This document shows positions 43,070 through 52,816 of a stretch of DNA of 64,000 nucleotides, piece after piece. Each line of letters opens with the position of its first letter. The stretch's first letter is position 1. The position numbers and the translations under genes are program-made. Below the pieces are notes generated by a model. The model did no database searches. It was not told the DNA's origin and saw only the letters and a list, made by a program, of their open reading frames with translations. Source of the DNA: Chromobacterium aquaticum (GTDB lineage Bacteria; Pseudomonadota; Gammaproteobacteria; Burkholderiales; Chromobacteriaceae); NCBI RefSeq assembly GCF_021129195.1, contig NZ_JAJOHW010000030.1, forward strand, positions 1-64,000. Direction: 5' to 3'.

Positions 43070-43971
43070 CGATAGTATCTGCGCGTGCAGAGCGCTTCTC
43101 TGGGCATGAATCTTTTGTTTGTCGCTATGGGTGGTTGCCCAAGGTTTACCGTGCAGTGCTAACTAACCCGCGCATCCTACGGGATGAAGAGCAGGCGATG
43201 CTGGTGCTTGGTATTGGTAGAAACATGGTTAAGTCACTCCAGTTTTGGGCTGAGGCGATGGGGGTTATTGAGTCTGCCGATGATGGACACGTTCCTGGAG
43301 CTGTTGGGAGGCGTCTCTTCGGAGAGGCATGGGATCCTTATCTTGAGTCACCGGAGTCACTTTGGCTTATTCACTGGCAGTTAAGTTCGCGCGCCAGTCT
43401 GGCTGCATGGAATGAAGTGTTTGGAGAGGGGCGCTTGATTCGTTTCGAACGGGCCCGCCTGATACAGGCTCTCGGTCAACGTAGTGCGCACATGGCTCGC
43501 CCATTGGCACCGTCGACGCTTGAGCAGCATGCTTCTCTTTTCATTCAAAGCTACTTGCCTTCAGAAAAGAATGGGGATGACACCTCTTGGTGTCCCCTGC
43601 AAGACTTGGGGTTACTCAAAGCGACGAGAACAGAAGATGGCCGAACTATCTATAGCACTGATATCCATGTGCAAGTTGGCCTCACTCCGAGAGTTTTCGC
43701 AATAGCACTGGTTGATTTTCTGCTGTGCCAGAAGCTTAGTGGTACGGCTGATTTCAATAGTGTTTTGAAGGGAGACTACAGTCCGGGGGTAGTTTTCAGG
43801 CTTAGCGAACATCAACTGAGATTGATTATTGAGCGCACCATCGACGGACCGCTTCATGGCGCGCTTCGCTTTGTGGATACTGCAGATACACAAAGCATCG
43901 TCCTTACATCAAATCAATTAGATCCACAGTTCCAGTTGTGGCTACAAGAAGAGGCGCTGGAAAATGCCTGA
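43066..43971 (+). CDS. DUF4007 protein (SspB-like, DNA phosphorothioation)
   Basis: A 301-residue protein starting at ATG 43066 with AGAGGAA upstream. The DUF4007 hallmark FSGHESFVCRYGWLPKVYRA is at residues 11-30, followed by DEEQAMLVLGIGRNMVKSLQ. In the SspABCD system, as I recall it, the DUF4007 protein SspB nicks DNA so that sulfur can be added to one strand. The next two genes encode an ATPase and a PAPS-reductase-like protein, which fits sspB-sspC-sspD. No HNH or PD-(D/E)xK motif is obvious to me. It overlaps both neighbours by a few bases. Confidence 0.75.
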   Translation: MTIVSARAERFSGHESFVCRYGWLPKVYRAVLTNPRILRDEEQAMLVLGIGRNMVKSLQFWAEAMGVIESADDGHVPGAVGRRLFGEAWDPYLESPESLWLIHWQLSSRASLAAWNEVFGEGRLIRFERARLIQALGQRSAHMARPLAPSTLEQHASLFIQSYLPSEKNGDDTSWCPLQDLGLLKATRTEDGRTIYSTDIHVQVGLTPRVFAIALVDFLLCQKLSGTADFNSVLKGDYSPGVVFRLSEHQLRLIIERTIDGPLHGALRFVDTADTQSIVLTSNQLDPQFQLWLQEEALENA

Positions 43972-46900
43972 GCAAATCATTGCCCTACTGACACTAGACG
44001 GACAGCACACACGCTCCATCTCTTTGGATCGAGATCTTCATGATGATCGGGTGGTGGACGGCTATCTCTTGACGCCAAACAGCCTCAGTGCAATTCGCCA
44101 GATTGCTAACGATATAACTGCTGGGCATGCGCAGCGTGCCTGGAAAATCGTTGGGCCCTATGGAAGCGGTAAGTCGGCGCTAGGTGTCATGCTTGCGCAG
44201 CTTATGGCCGGAGCAGCGGCACATGGACCTGCCGCAGCGAGCCTTCGCGCCATTTCTCCAAACACTGCGGACCAGTTTGAAACAGCCCGGCGCTACAGCT
44301 TGGCTGTTGTTGGCTCGCGCCTCTCGTTTGGAGCTGCGTTAGCCGCCGCAATTTCCGATGCGCTTGCTACATTTGGCAAGAAAAAAGCATTCTCCGCACT
44401 GCGGAAGCAGCTTGATGTAGCTGTAGGCACCTACAAGGGCCTTCCATTCAACAGTGCTGCTGGTGAAATGGCTTCAGATTTTGCCGTTGCTCTTCAAGCT
44501 GATGGTTATCAAGGTCTCACTTTACTTATCGACGAGGTCGGCAAATTCATTGAGCATGCTGCCTTGCATCCCTCAGAAGGCGATCTGATTGCTATTCAGC
44601 AAGTTGCCGAAGCCGCATGCACAATAGGTGATGACAAGCTGGCCGTTATTGCGATGCTCCACCAGCATTTCGCCAGTTACGCCGCAGGTGTTGGACGCGC
44701 ATTAGGCGATGAGTGGCACAAAATATCCGCACGCTTTGCAGAGATCCCTTTTGATGAGCCAGTTGAACGATACGCCTACTTTGCTCGCCACGCGCTAGGG
44801 ACTGCGCACAAGATGCAGCTGTGGCCTGAGCTGGTCGCAGAGGCGAAGTCGCTCTACGCGCGCGCGATTGAGCTTGGTGTACTTCGCCCTACATCTGAGC
44901 CGGATCGTATCCTGTTCGAAGAGGCTGAATCTCTCTACCCGCTTCACCCTCTGACCTTGGCTGCAATGGCGATAGTGTCTAAGCGTTTTGGTCAGAGTGA
45001 ACGTACTTTCCACTCCTTCCTAAAAGGAGCGGAACCAAGTGGGGTGCGTGATTTCGCTCAAAAGCACGCTGTTGGTCACTGGTATGGCGTTACTGATCTC
45101 TATGATTTCTTGGCTGGGGGTTTTGGCCTGCGTTTTCGGGACCTGGGGGCTGAGCGACGCTGGGTATTTGCTCAGGAAGCCATTCATCGGATTACACAAA
45201 ATGCAGTAGCACTGAGCGTGCTGAAGTGCGTTGCCATCCTCGAGTTGGTTCAAGGCGGGATCGGCGTTTCGATCAATGTCGAAACGGTTACATATGCACT
45301 TGGTCGTGTGGATGCTTCCGAAATATCTGCGGCACTGGCTGCTCTGGTCGAGCAAGGTGTACTGGTAAAACGGAAAAGAAATACAGAGTTCGCGCTCGCA
45401 GTTTCTGATGCAGTCAACATTGAAGCGCTCTATGAGGAAGCTGCACGTCGCAATGACAGTGATCTGATACAAGCAGGTATCAATGCGGCACTCTCCAAGC
45501 GTCCCGTCGTGGCAAATCGTCACTATGACGAAACGGGCACCATACGCACCATGGGGGTTCTGGTCGGCACACCTGAAAACTGGCCTCAGGTCATAAAGCC
45601 CAAGACGGATGAAGCTCAGCCTGACGGCTGGCTGAAAATCGTACTTGTGGTTGAGGGATCAGATGCTACGCCGCATGCTTTACAGCGTATTAAAAAAGAG
45701 CAGGACTTGCTTAGCATCAGCGGTTGCTTGGTACTTTCAGCCGAAGGTCGTGCAGCGCTATCCGACTATGCGATTTGGCAGGAAATCATGCGAGAGGTGT
45801 CTGCCAAGCGGCTTGATCCATGGTCAACACGTTATGTAGAGGGACGACTCCACGATGCTGCAAATACGGTTGAACGGGTAGTTACGTCAGCATTGATGCC
45901 ATCAGTTGAGCGTCCGGGCGCCACCTATTGGCACCTTGGAAAGGCCATTCATGGCAGTGAGCTGATGAATGCCAGCCAGCTCGCATCATGGTTGTTTGCG
46001 AAAGCATTTCCGAAGACACCTCGCATCGTCAATGAGCTGATCAACAAGGATAAGCCTGCCTCGCCGATTGTCCTAGCTCGTCAGCGTTTGTTTGACGTCA
46101 TTCTTGCTGGAGATGTGACCCAACCAATCTGTAGCCAAGACCAATACCCGCCGGAGAGACTTATCCACACTTCTCTGTTGCGTGAAACGGGTATCTGGCA
46201 GGAGCAGGATGGTCAGTGGTCTCTCCATGAACCAACTAGCTTGGCCTCCAATGATATTCGGCCTGTATGGAGTGTCATCTCTGAAAGTTTGGGAGGGGAT
46301 GAGCCACAAAGCTTTGCAGCACTAATGGAACGCCTTGCGGCGCCCCCATTGGGTGTTCGTGCAGGGCCTGCTGGTATCTGGATTGTTCTCTACTTACTGG
46401 TCAACCGGGGACGGTGCGCCGTATTTGAACGAGGCTCGCTTGTGCTTGAGCTCACATCAGAACATCTGCAGCGCATGTTTAAGAGCCCGCAGAATTTTAC
46501 GTTGCGCGAGCTTTTGAATGTAAATGATAATGTAGTAATGCTGGGTGACTATCGCAAGGCGCTGTCATCTATCGGGTGCGGACTGGATCAGGAGGCCTCT
46601 TACCTCGATATTGCGCGCTCATTGATGCGTTGGTTTATCCGTTTGCCTGACTTTACCAAGCAAACTCAACGAATTAGCAAAGATGCAGCTCTAGTGCGCT
46701 CCATGCTTAGCAAGGCAACGGATCCCATTGCGCTACTGACTCAAACGTTGCGTAAGGCATATGCCGAGTCGAAGACCAAAGACTCGTTCGTGGATTGGCT
46801 GACTAGCTCGCTAACAGATTTGGGCATGGCTTATCGTAGGCTGCAAGAGGATGTTGCCTCTGAGCTAAGCCGCGGGTTCAAAATCAGCGGCCCTCTGAGT

Positions 46901-47398
46901 CATGTTCGAAATCAGCTTCAAGCCGAATGCAGTAAAGAAGGAACCACGCTTGCAGATGTGAAGCTCAAGAGTTTCATTGTCCGTTGTACGGACCTGATTT
47001 TGAGCGACGAGAAATGGCTGGACTCGGTTGGCAGCTTAATCGTGCAGCGCCCTCTGGACTCTTGGTCAGATGACACAATCAGTCGCTTCCAAGAGGGCCT
47101 GTCCGAGCTTTGTGGTCGCTATCAGCGATGGATGCAGGTAGTGATGCACCGCGGTGTGGCGCCTAGAGCGGCAGAACGTTTTGTAGGCTTGACCCTCACG
47201 ATGGCGGGGGGCGAAGAGCAAGCGGTGTTTGTTGCGACAACTGAGTCTTCCAAGGTTCTAGCACAAAACGTACTAGCACTGGTCAAGAAGTCTGCCCAAG
47301 GGGATGCCCAGATGGCAGCAGCTGCGCTGGCTCAGGCCATCATGGACTTACAACTAGTCGCGGGCACGCAGCAAGTAGAGGAAACCAAGCATGGCTGA
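43964..47398 (+). CDS. Large P-loop ATPase (SspC-like)
   Basis: A 1,144-residue cytoplasmic protein. Walker A is GPYGSGKSALG near residue 63 and Walker B is LTLLIDEVGKFIE near residue 185. The remaining 800 residues are mainly helical and of unknown fold, with winged-helix-like segments around 440-480. It resembles the large ATPases of phosphorothioation (SspC) and BREX (BrxC) systems. Between a DUF4007 gene and a sulfur-transfer gene, the SspC role is the better fit: ATP-driven control of nicking or modification. ATG 43964 overlaps the previous stop by 8 bases. Confidence 0.75.
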   Translation: MPEQIIALLTLDGQHTRSISLDRDLHDDRVVDGYLLTPNSLSAIRQIANDITAGHAQRAWKIVGPYGSGKSALGVMLAQLMAGAAAHGPAAASLRAISPNTADQFETARRYSLAVVGSRLSFGAALAAAISDALATFGKKKAFSALRKQLDVAVGTYKGLPFNSAAGEMASDFAVALQADGYQGLTLLIDEVGKFIEHAALHPSEGDLIAIQQVAEAACTIGDDKLAVIAMLHQHFASYAAGVGRALGDEWHKISARFAEIPFDEPVERYAYFARHALGTAHKMQLWPELVAEAKSLYARAIELGVLRPTSEPDRILFEEAESLYPLHPLTLAAMAIVSKRFGQSERTFHSFLKGAEPSGVRDFAQKHAVGHWYGVTDLYDFLAGGFGLRFRDLGAERRWVFAQEAIHRITQNAVALSVLKCVAILELVQGGIGVSINVETVTYALGRVDASEISAALAALVEQGVLVKRKRNTEFALAVSDAVNIEALYEEAARRNDSDLIQAGINAALSKRPVVANRHYDETGTIRTMGVLVGTPENWPQVIKPKTDEAQPDGWLKIVLVVEGSDATPHALQRIKKEQDLLSISGCLVLSAEGRAALSDYAIWQEIMREVSAKRLDPWSTRYVEGRLHDAANTVERVVTSALMPSVERPGATYWHLGKAIHGSELMNASQLASWLFAKAFPKTPRIVNELINKDKPASPIVLARQRLFDVILAGDVTQPICSQDQYPPERLIHTSLLRETGIWQEQDGQWSLHEPTSLASNDIRPVWSVISESLGGDEPQSFAALMERLAAPPLGVRAGPAGIWIVLYLLVNRGRCAVFERGSLVLELTSEHLQRMFKSPQNFTLRELLNVNDNVVMLGDYRKALSSIGCGLDQEASYLDIARSLMRWFIRLPDFTKQTQRISKDAALVRSMLSKATDPIALLTQTLRKAYAESKTKDSFVDWLTSSLTDLGMAYRRLQEDVASELSRGFKISGPLSHVRNQLQAECSKEGTTLADVKLKSFIVRCTDLILSDEKWLDSVGSLIVQRPLDSWSDDTISRFQEGLSELCGRYQRWMQVVMHRGVAPRAAERFVGLTLTMAGGEEQAVFVATTESSKVLAQNVLALVKKSAQGDAQMAAAALAQAIMDLQLVAGTQQVEETKHG

Positions 47399-48218
47399 AG
47401 AGAAGAGAGTGCGTCACATTCTGAGTCTATCGGGTGGTAAAGATAGCGCGGCCTTGGCCATCTACATGCGAGACCGCGTTCCGGAGATGGAGTACATCTT
47501 TAGCGACACTGGGAAAGAGCTACCTGAAACCTACGAGTATTTAGACCGCATTGCAAGTTACCTGGGCAAGGAAGTTATCCGGTTGAATGCAGATGTGGGC
47601 TTTGATCATTGGTACGAAATGTACGGTGGAATGATTCCATCTAACCATCGTCGTTGGTGCACACGCGCTCTAAAGCTGAAGCCATTTGAGCAGCACTGTG
47701 GAGATGACGAGGTAATCAATTATGTCGGTCTTCGTGCGGAAGAAAACCGCAGTGGCTACATCAGCCATAAGCCCAACATCAAAGCTGTTTATCCCTTTAG
47801 AGAGGATGGCTTAGTTCTTCGCGATATTGAAGAGATTCTACGTACCTCAGGTGTTGGCATGCCGCCTTACACCAAATGGGGGCGTACTCGGTCTGGATGC
47901 TACTTTTGCTTCTATCAGCAAAAGATCGAATGGGTTCGCCTCAAAGAGACCTACCCAGAGCTATATGAAAAAGCCAAAGAATATGAGCGACCTTTCGAAA
48001 AAACCGGGAACTTCTTCACTTGGAGCCAAGGGGAGAGCCTCGCGGAGATGGAGCAGCCTGAGCGTGTTGAACAAATCAAGCGAGAGCATGTTATTCGCAT
48101 CCAGCGGAATGCCGCTCGGAAAGAGAATCTGACGCTCATGGAAGTCTTTGCCTCGACCGAAATTGCAGAGGAGCCAGACGACGACGACGACCAGGGCTGC
48201 CTGGTCTGCCAGCTCTAA
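47391..48218 (+). CDS. PAPS-reductase-like sulfurtransferase (SspD/DndC-like)
   Basis: A 275-residue PP-loop enzyme. The ATP pyrophosphatase motif is LSLSGGKDSAALAIYM at residues 13-28. Cysteines stand in HRRWCTRALKLKPFE and RTRSGCYFCFYQQK, the arrangement used by DndC/SspD to hold sulfur or an iron-sulfur cluster. A further Cys pair is at the extreme C-terminus (GCLVCQL). It should activate the DNA backbone with ATP and receive sulfur from a cysteine desulfurase; no sspA or iscS gene is near, so a housekeeping desulfurase would have to serve. Start ATG 47391 has AGAGGAAA upstream and overlaps the ATPase gene by 8 bases. Confidence 0.85.
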   Translation: MAEEKRVRHILSLSGGKDSAALAIYMRDRVPEMEYIFSDTGKELPETYEYLDRIASYLGKEVIRLNADVGFDHWYEMYGGMIPSNHRRWCTRALKLKPFEQHCGDDEVINYVGLRAEENRSGYISHKPNIKAVYPFREDGLVLRDIEEILRTSGVGMPPYTKWGRTRSGCYFCFYQQKIEWVRLKETYPELYEKAKEYERPFEKTGNFFTWSQGESLAEMEQPERVEQIKREHVIRIQRNAARKENLTLMEVFASTEIAEEPDDDDDQGCLVCQL

Positions 48219-48228
48219 GGTGCGTACT

Positions 48229-50652
48229 ATGTCTTTCAAGATTGCTGCCCGAACAATTTTGCACTTGGGTGCAGAACTCATCTCGTCAGATGCTGTGGCA
48301 CTTTACGAGTTGATTAAGAACTCCATTGACGCCAAATCCAAGAATGGCGTCGATGTTCACTTCAATATCACTGTCCGCCACGCTGACTTCCTTTCTGTCT
48401 ATAAGCAACTGGAAGCAAGCATCAAAGCTGCAGAGGAGCCCAACGTTGTCGGTGCACTGAGCTCCGGTGAGCTTGACCAGGTCTCGCTGCAGAATTTCAA
48501 AGACCTTTTCATTGGCAAGGTAACCAGCGACGCGCCTCGTGAACTGCGTGCGAAGTATGAAGCCGGGATTAGTGCCGCCTCGAGTCATGAAGCTCTTCTT
48601 ATTTCTGCCCGTCAAGCCTACAGCGACAGCAGTGAAATCGTTGTTTCGGATACAGGCGACGGTATGTCGTTGAAGGACCTGAAGGACGTTTATCTCACTA
48701 TAGGAACGACCAATCGAACAAGAGCAGTTCGAGACGCCATCGAAAACCACGTGGCCAAGCCTCCCTACCTTGGTGAAAAGGGAGTGGGGCGGTTATCTGT
48801 CATGAGGTTGGGGTGGAAAGTCAAGATTGAGACGGCAAAGGAAAGCGACTCTTCAACAAATGTCCTGGATATCAATTGGCACGAGTTCGAGGAAGCTTTT
48901 GACGACGATGCTTCTTCGGTAGTTCTTACCCCCTACGAAGGGGGCGCCAAGGCCGAACCTTCATTCACTAGGATTACCATCTCTGATCTTAGGGCAACGT
49001 GGACAGCCCAGAGCTTGAAGGAAATCGCTCGCCTACAAATTGCTCGCATGACGGACCCGTTCTCGTGGGCCGAACCTCAACGGTTTCCAATTCGGCTTTG
49101 GTTCAACGGCGCTCCCGTCGACACACAGCGCCAAGTCGCGAAGGCACTGCTCGGCCACGCACACAGCACATGCGTTGGGCAGTTGACGCTTGATGGAGGT
49201 GCGCCCTCAATCAGTCTCAAGTTTACGTCAAGCCTGTACGAGACCAAGGACGAGCCGTTTGTCTTCGATATGACAGACCTGATGGGAATGGCGGGCATTC
49301 GGGAAAGTGGACTTCCCGCTTCAACACTGCGCACGCTAGGCACATTCAAGTTCGAGCTTTATTGGTTCAACCGTCAACGCTTGCGTGCCTTTCCTGACGT
49401 GGGTGACATAACTGCAGTTCGGACACTTGTTCGAACATGGACAGGAGTTTGCCTTTTTCGCGACGGCTACCGAGTGCTGCCCTACGGTGATGAGGGCGAT
49501 GACTGGTTGGGCTTGGACATTGAAGCACTGGGTGCTCAGGGTTATAAGCTCAATACCAAGCAAATCATTGGCCGGGTAAGTATTGGCCGCACAAACAATC
49601 CTGAGCTAGTCGACCAGACAAATCGGCAGGGCTTGATGGACACTCCCGAGAAGGAGATGCTGATCAAGCTCCTGAGGAATATCGTATCGATCAAGTGGCG
49701 TTCCTTTTTGGACTCAGCAATGGTAGCCAGGAAGGCGGCCAATCTGACTTCTTTCGATGCGCCGGCAGAGACCTCTGCCGTCGAAAAATACCAATCGCGC
49801 GCAGACCAATCTCTCCAGTCCATTCGAACGGACTTCCATGTTGACGCCAAGCTGCTACGTGAGGTTCGGGACGCTTTCGCCGAAATAAAGGATGCCCACA
49901 GGCGCGCCATCGAGCGTATCGAGACAATTGAGGAGCAAAAGGAGCGCTTAACTCAGCTTGCTGGGGTCGGTCTTCTAGTAGAAACAATTGCACACGAGCT
50001 TGCTAGGGCAACAGAACTCACTCAGCAAACTCTAAAAGACCTCAAATATCAGAGCCTAGACTCCGGTTCCGCATCCGCACTCAATACGTTGGCTCAGCAG
50101 ATAAAGGTCATCCAGAAGCGTCTCGCCACGCTGGAGCCTCTCTCGGTAACCGCGCGACAACGTCGCTCACGTCAGCCACTGGCACGAATTGTTGATTACG
50201 TCCTGGAAGGGCACGTGGCCCAGTTTTCACGGCACCGCATTTCCGCTTCACGCCAGACGCAAGAAGACGATATTCACGCCTTTATTATCGAAGGGCATGT
50301 TGTTCAAATTCTCGAGAATCTTATCAATAATTCAATCTATTGGTTGGACATTGCACGCAAGGAGTCGCCTGACCTTGATGCCAAGATTGAGGTTTGGTTG
50401 ACCGCATCCCCGCCGACTATTCACTACAGAGATAACGGCCCAGGCATTCCTGCATCTCGAATTCAAGCCGTTTTCGAGCCGTTCTTTTCCACAAAATCTG
50501 AAAATGCATCGAGGCGACAGGGTCTCGGCCTATATATCGCGCGCCAGAACGCAGAACTGCTTGGAGGTACCCTCAATCTTTCGGATTTGGGGGAACCTCG
50601 GGTGGGGCGATACAACACATTCGTACTTGAGTTGAAAGAGGGAGCTGAGTAA
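48229..50652 (+). CDS. Double GHKL protein: Hsp90/MORC-type ATPase plus histidine-kinase core
   Basis: An 807-residue protein from ATG 48229 (AAGGTG upstream). The N-terminal ATPase has AVALYELIKNSIDAKS (N-box), VVSDTGDGMSLKDLKDVYLT (G1) and YLGEKGVGRLSVMR (G2). After a central domain and a coiled coil (HRRAIERIETIEEQKERLTQ), the C-terminus resembles a sensor kinase: LLVETIAHELARATE with candidate His589, VQILENLINNSIYWLD (N-box), IHYRDNGPGIP (G1) and QGLGLYIARQNAELLGG (G2). No membrane or sensor domain is present. It is fused by position to the SspBCD-like genes and to the receiver-like gene that follows with a 1-base overlap. Confidence 0.8.
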   Translation: MSFKIAARTILHLGAELISSDAVALYELIKNSIDAKSKNGVDVHFNITVRHADFLSVYKQLEASIKAAEEPNVVGALSSGELDQVSLQNFKDLFIGKVTSDAPRELRAKYEAGISAASSHEALLISARQAYSDSSEIVVSDTGDGMSLKDLKDVYLTIGTTNRTRAVRDAIENHVAKPPYLGEKGVGRLSVMRLGWKVKIETAKESDSSTNVLDINWHEFEEAFDDDASSVVLTPYEGGAKAEPSFTRITISDLRATWTAQSLKEIARLQIARMTDPFSWAEPQRFPIRLWFNGAPVDTQRQVAKALLGHAHSTCVGQLTLDGGAPSISLKFTSSLYETKDEPFVFDMTDLMGMAGIRESGLPASTLRTLGTFKFELYWFNRQRLRAFPDVGDITAVRTLVRTWTGVCLFRDGYRVLPYGDEGDDWLGLDIEALGAQGYKLNTKQIIGRVSIGRTNNPELVDQTNRQGLMDTPEKEMLIKLLRNIVSIKWRSFLDSAMVARKAANLTSFDAPAETSAVEKYQSRADQSLQSIRTDFHVDAKLLREVRDAFAEIKDAHRRAIERIETIEEQKERLTQLAGVGLLVETIAHELARATELTQQTLKDLKYQSLDSGSASALNTLAQQIKVIQKRLATLEPLSVTARQRRSRQPLARIVDYVLEGHVAQFSRHRISASRQTQEDDIHAFIIEGHVVQILENLINNSIYWLDIARKESPDLDAKIEVWLTASPPTIHYRDNGPGIPASRIQAVFEPFFSTKSENASRRQGLGLYIARQNAELLGGTLNLSDLGEPRVGRYNTFVLELKEGAE

Positions 50653-52634
50653 TGCTTAAGGAGACCTTAAGGTTATCTGGTATCAACTGCATCCATATCA
50701 TTGACGATGCTTTTGACAAACAGCCTTCTTTTCCTCTATCAGCCGAAAAGGCACAAAGAGTTATCGATAATCTTACAACCGAAACACTTCCAGTGCTCCG
50801 AATGGAACTTGGGCTTCCGGAGGAGGCAGATGCTGATGCCTATCTAGACGCATTGCAGGATCTGGAGAAGTATCAGCATTTATATGGACGCCAGGAGCAA
50901 CTTGGTGGCACTTGGAACCTACTCTACGACGACTATGAAACCGAGCAGAAGGGTAAACTTCAGCAAATTCAGCCGCTGCTGGATAAGCTCGGTGAGTGTG
51001 AGTTGGATGTTCAACGCTTCGGGGCCGACTACTCGGTTGCCGGCAGCAAGCTGCCTCAGGTCGTTTTTGTTGACCTCAAGCTCAATGAGGATGGTTCGAA
51101 TGCGGTGACTGCCAAAGACGCAGTTAATATTGTCCACAAGCTACGTGGCGTTCATGACTGTAAGCCATTCGTATTCTTGATGTCGTCACTTTCCACTCCT
51201 CTGCGTGATGAGCGCGAAGATTTTAGAAAATCAGCTAAGCTTTTTGCTTCGCAGTTTGAGGCTCTCGACAAGCGACTGTTCACGCAAGTTGAAGAACTAG
51301 GGGACATTCTGTCCCGTTACCTCAAGGTGTTACCAAAACTTGTAGAGCTTGAGGGACATTTCGGTGAAATTAAGAGTGCAATGACAGTGGCTGCAGACGG
51401 CGTTATGGAGACTCTGCGCTCCATGGATTTGGCGGACTATTTTGCGCTGTTCCATAACACCACGGCAGTTGAAAAGGTTGGTCTTGGTACGTACTTCGCT
51501 GAGCTGCTTCTCGAGTTCTTCGCCCATAAATTGGAAGGTTCAGAGGCTATCTGGTCACTTGCGACAAGCCTCGACAAGTTCGAGTTGAAGGAACTGCCAC
51601 GTTCACGATTTAGTCTATCGGCGGCGGCTGGTGAAATATATTCTGCCAACATGATTCATGCAGAGGCCCGCCTTGAGACGGAGAAGGCGCGTGGACTGGG
51701 TCCGGTCGAGGGCTTCTTCTATCTTGGCGATATTTTCTTCCCCGCTAAGAACTACAACGAAGTTGCACCAACCCAAGCATTCGCAATCATCACCCCGGCC
51801 TGCGACCTGGTCCGCCCTAAAGAACTACTAAAACGTAGCATCATGTTGTGTGAAGGCTCGGTCAAAGTCGTTGGCCCGACAGACATCCCGACCGCAACCA
51901 ATGCTCTGCCTGACGTCGTGATGCCTCACCCTACAGACAAAAAGAAGCAGCTCCTCGTCACTTGGCGAAAGAAGAAGCTCCACGTCTGGCACAAGGAGCA
52001 GATAGAAGCGTTTAAGGATCCGGCCCAGTGCGCTTACATCCGAGCAGGCCGGCTGAGGCCACTTTATGCTTTGCAGCTTCAACATGCAGTCACAGCAGAC
52101 CTAAGCAGAATCGGAACCCAGCGCCCCCCAAGTCTGCTCCAGCACTATGGCATTCAGTGCTATCTGGCAAAGAATGGTACGTGGCAAGAGGTTGAACTGC
52201 ACGAGGAATTAAATCCAACAGCTGCCGGACTATCCACTTCGATCAGAGAGAACGACGAAGAATGGGCAATCTTCGTTGTTGCAGACTCCAACATCACAAC
52301 CATTCGCCAGAAGGTGCTAGAGGGGCTGCCGCCGAAGGAGGATGGGCGTGTAGAGTCTGCTCTCGAGATGGCAGTACGGTCTCCCGAATTCATCGACCGG
52401 CTCATGTATCACCAGTGCCGTGTTCCTGAGAAGTCTGAGACTACGGATTTTTGCGCCTACCCCTTCTTCGACTTCTCAGGCTTCGAGGGTAACGACAAGA
52501 ACGTCATTGCACTCGTTAGACCGCGTCTCCCGTCGCCATATAAGGACGTTGCTGCGAATCGCAAAGTGAGTGATAAGCAGGTCGCCAATCTTGTAATTTG
52601 CCTAAGGGAAATTAAGCCGAGGAGCGATAGCTAA
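50652..52634 (+). CDS. Receiver-like protein with large unknown C-terminal part
   Basis: A 660-residue protein whose ATG shares one base with the kinase stop (TAATG). The first ~240 residues resemble a response-regulator receiver that has a long insertion: the acidic pair is at 18-19 (CIHIIDDAF), the likely phospho-accepting Asp141 is in VVFVDLKLNED, and FVFLMSSLS follows as the next strand. The remaining 400 residues (PVEGFFYLGDIFFPAKNYNE, AIITPACDLVRPKELLK, FFDFSGFEGNDKNVIALVRP) match nothing I know and show no DNA-binding domain of a transcription factor. It is likely the effector or switch partner of the kinase-like protein. It is the last gene of the island. Confidence 0.7.
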   Translation: MLKETLRLSGINCIHIIDDAFDKQPSFPLSAEKAQRVIDNLTTETLPVLRMELGLPEEADADAYLDALQDLEKYQHLYGRQEQLGGTWNLLYDDYETEQKGKLQQIQPLLDKLGECELDVQRFGADYSVAGSKLPQVVFVDLKLNEDGSNAVTAKDAVNIVHKLRGVHDCKPFVFLMSSLSTPLRDEREDFRKSAKLFASQFEALDKRLFTQVEELGDILSRYLKVLPKLVELEGHFGEIKSAMTVAADGVMETLRSMDLADYFALFHNTTAVEKVGLGTYFAELLLEFFAHKLEGSEAIWSLATSLDKFELKELPRSRFSLSAAAGEIYSANMIHAEARLETEKARGLGPVEGFFYLGDIFFPAKNYNEVAPTQAFAIITPACDLVRPKELLKRSIMLCEGSVKVVGPTDIPTATNALPDVVMPHPTDKKKQLLVTWRKKKLHVWHKEQIEAFKDPAQCAYIRAGRLRPLYALQLQHAVTADLSRIGTQRPPSLLQHYGIQCYLAKNGTWQEVELHEELNPTAAGLSTSIRENDEEWAIFVVADSNITTIRQKVLEGLPPKEDGRVESALEMAVRSPEFIDRLMYHQCRVPEKSETTDFCAYPFFDFSGFEGNDKNVIALVRPRLPSPYKDVAANRKVSDKQVANLVICLREIKPRSDS

Positions 52635-52727
52635 CTCGCAAGAGAAGGCTTTCCCTAAACTGAACGAACTGACAGGATTCTTGGCCACCACCGTTGCATG
52701 GCCCCATCTGGTATTTAGAAATGAAAA

Positions 52728-52751
52728 ATGGCCTCCAGATCTGGAGGCCAT
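52728..52751 (-). terminator. gyrB terminator
   Basis: A perfect 24-base palindrome (ATGGCCTCCAGATCTGGAGGCCAT). On the minus strand it is followed by TTTTTCATTT, the layout of an intrinsic terminator for gyrB, whose stop is about 87 bases upstream. It could also stop leftover transcription of the island from the other side. The island boundary probably lies between 52635 and 52727. Confidence 0.8.
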
Positions 52752-52786
52752 CCCCTTCTCACAGCGTAGGTTGCGTGTGAAATCCC

Positions 52787-52816
52787 AAAAATCTAGACAA
52801 GTGGGAAAAATCTAGA
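52787..52816. repeat. Short direct repeat near the gyrB end
   Basis: AAAAATCTAGA occurs at 52787-52797 and again at 52806-52816, a period of 19 bases. It lies between the gyrB stop and its terminator. It might be a trace of an insertion event or a protein-binding site; nothing more can be said. Confidence 0.3.

Noticed and set aside
42857-48218. BREX type 4 or Dnd assignment for the defence operon
   Set aside because: No PglZ, BrxL or methylase (BREX) and no DndB, DndD or DndE are present; DUF4007 plus ATPase plus PP-loop enzyme fits the Ssp type better.
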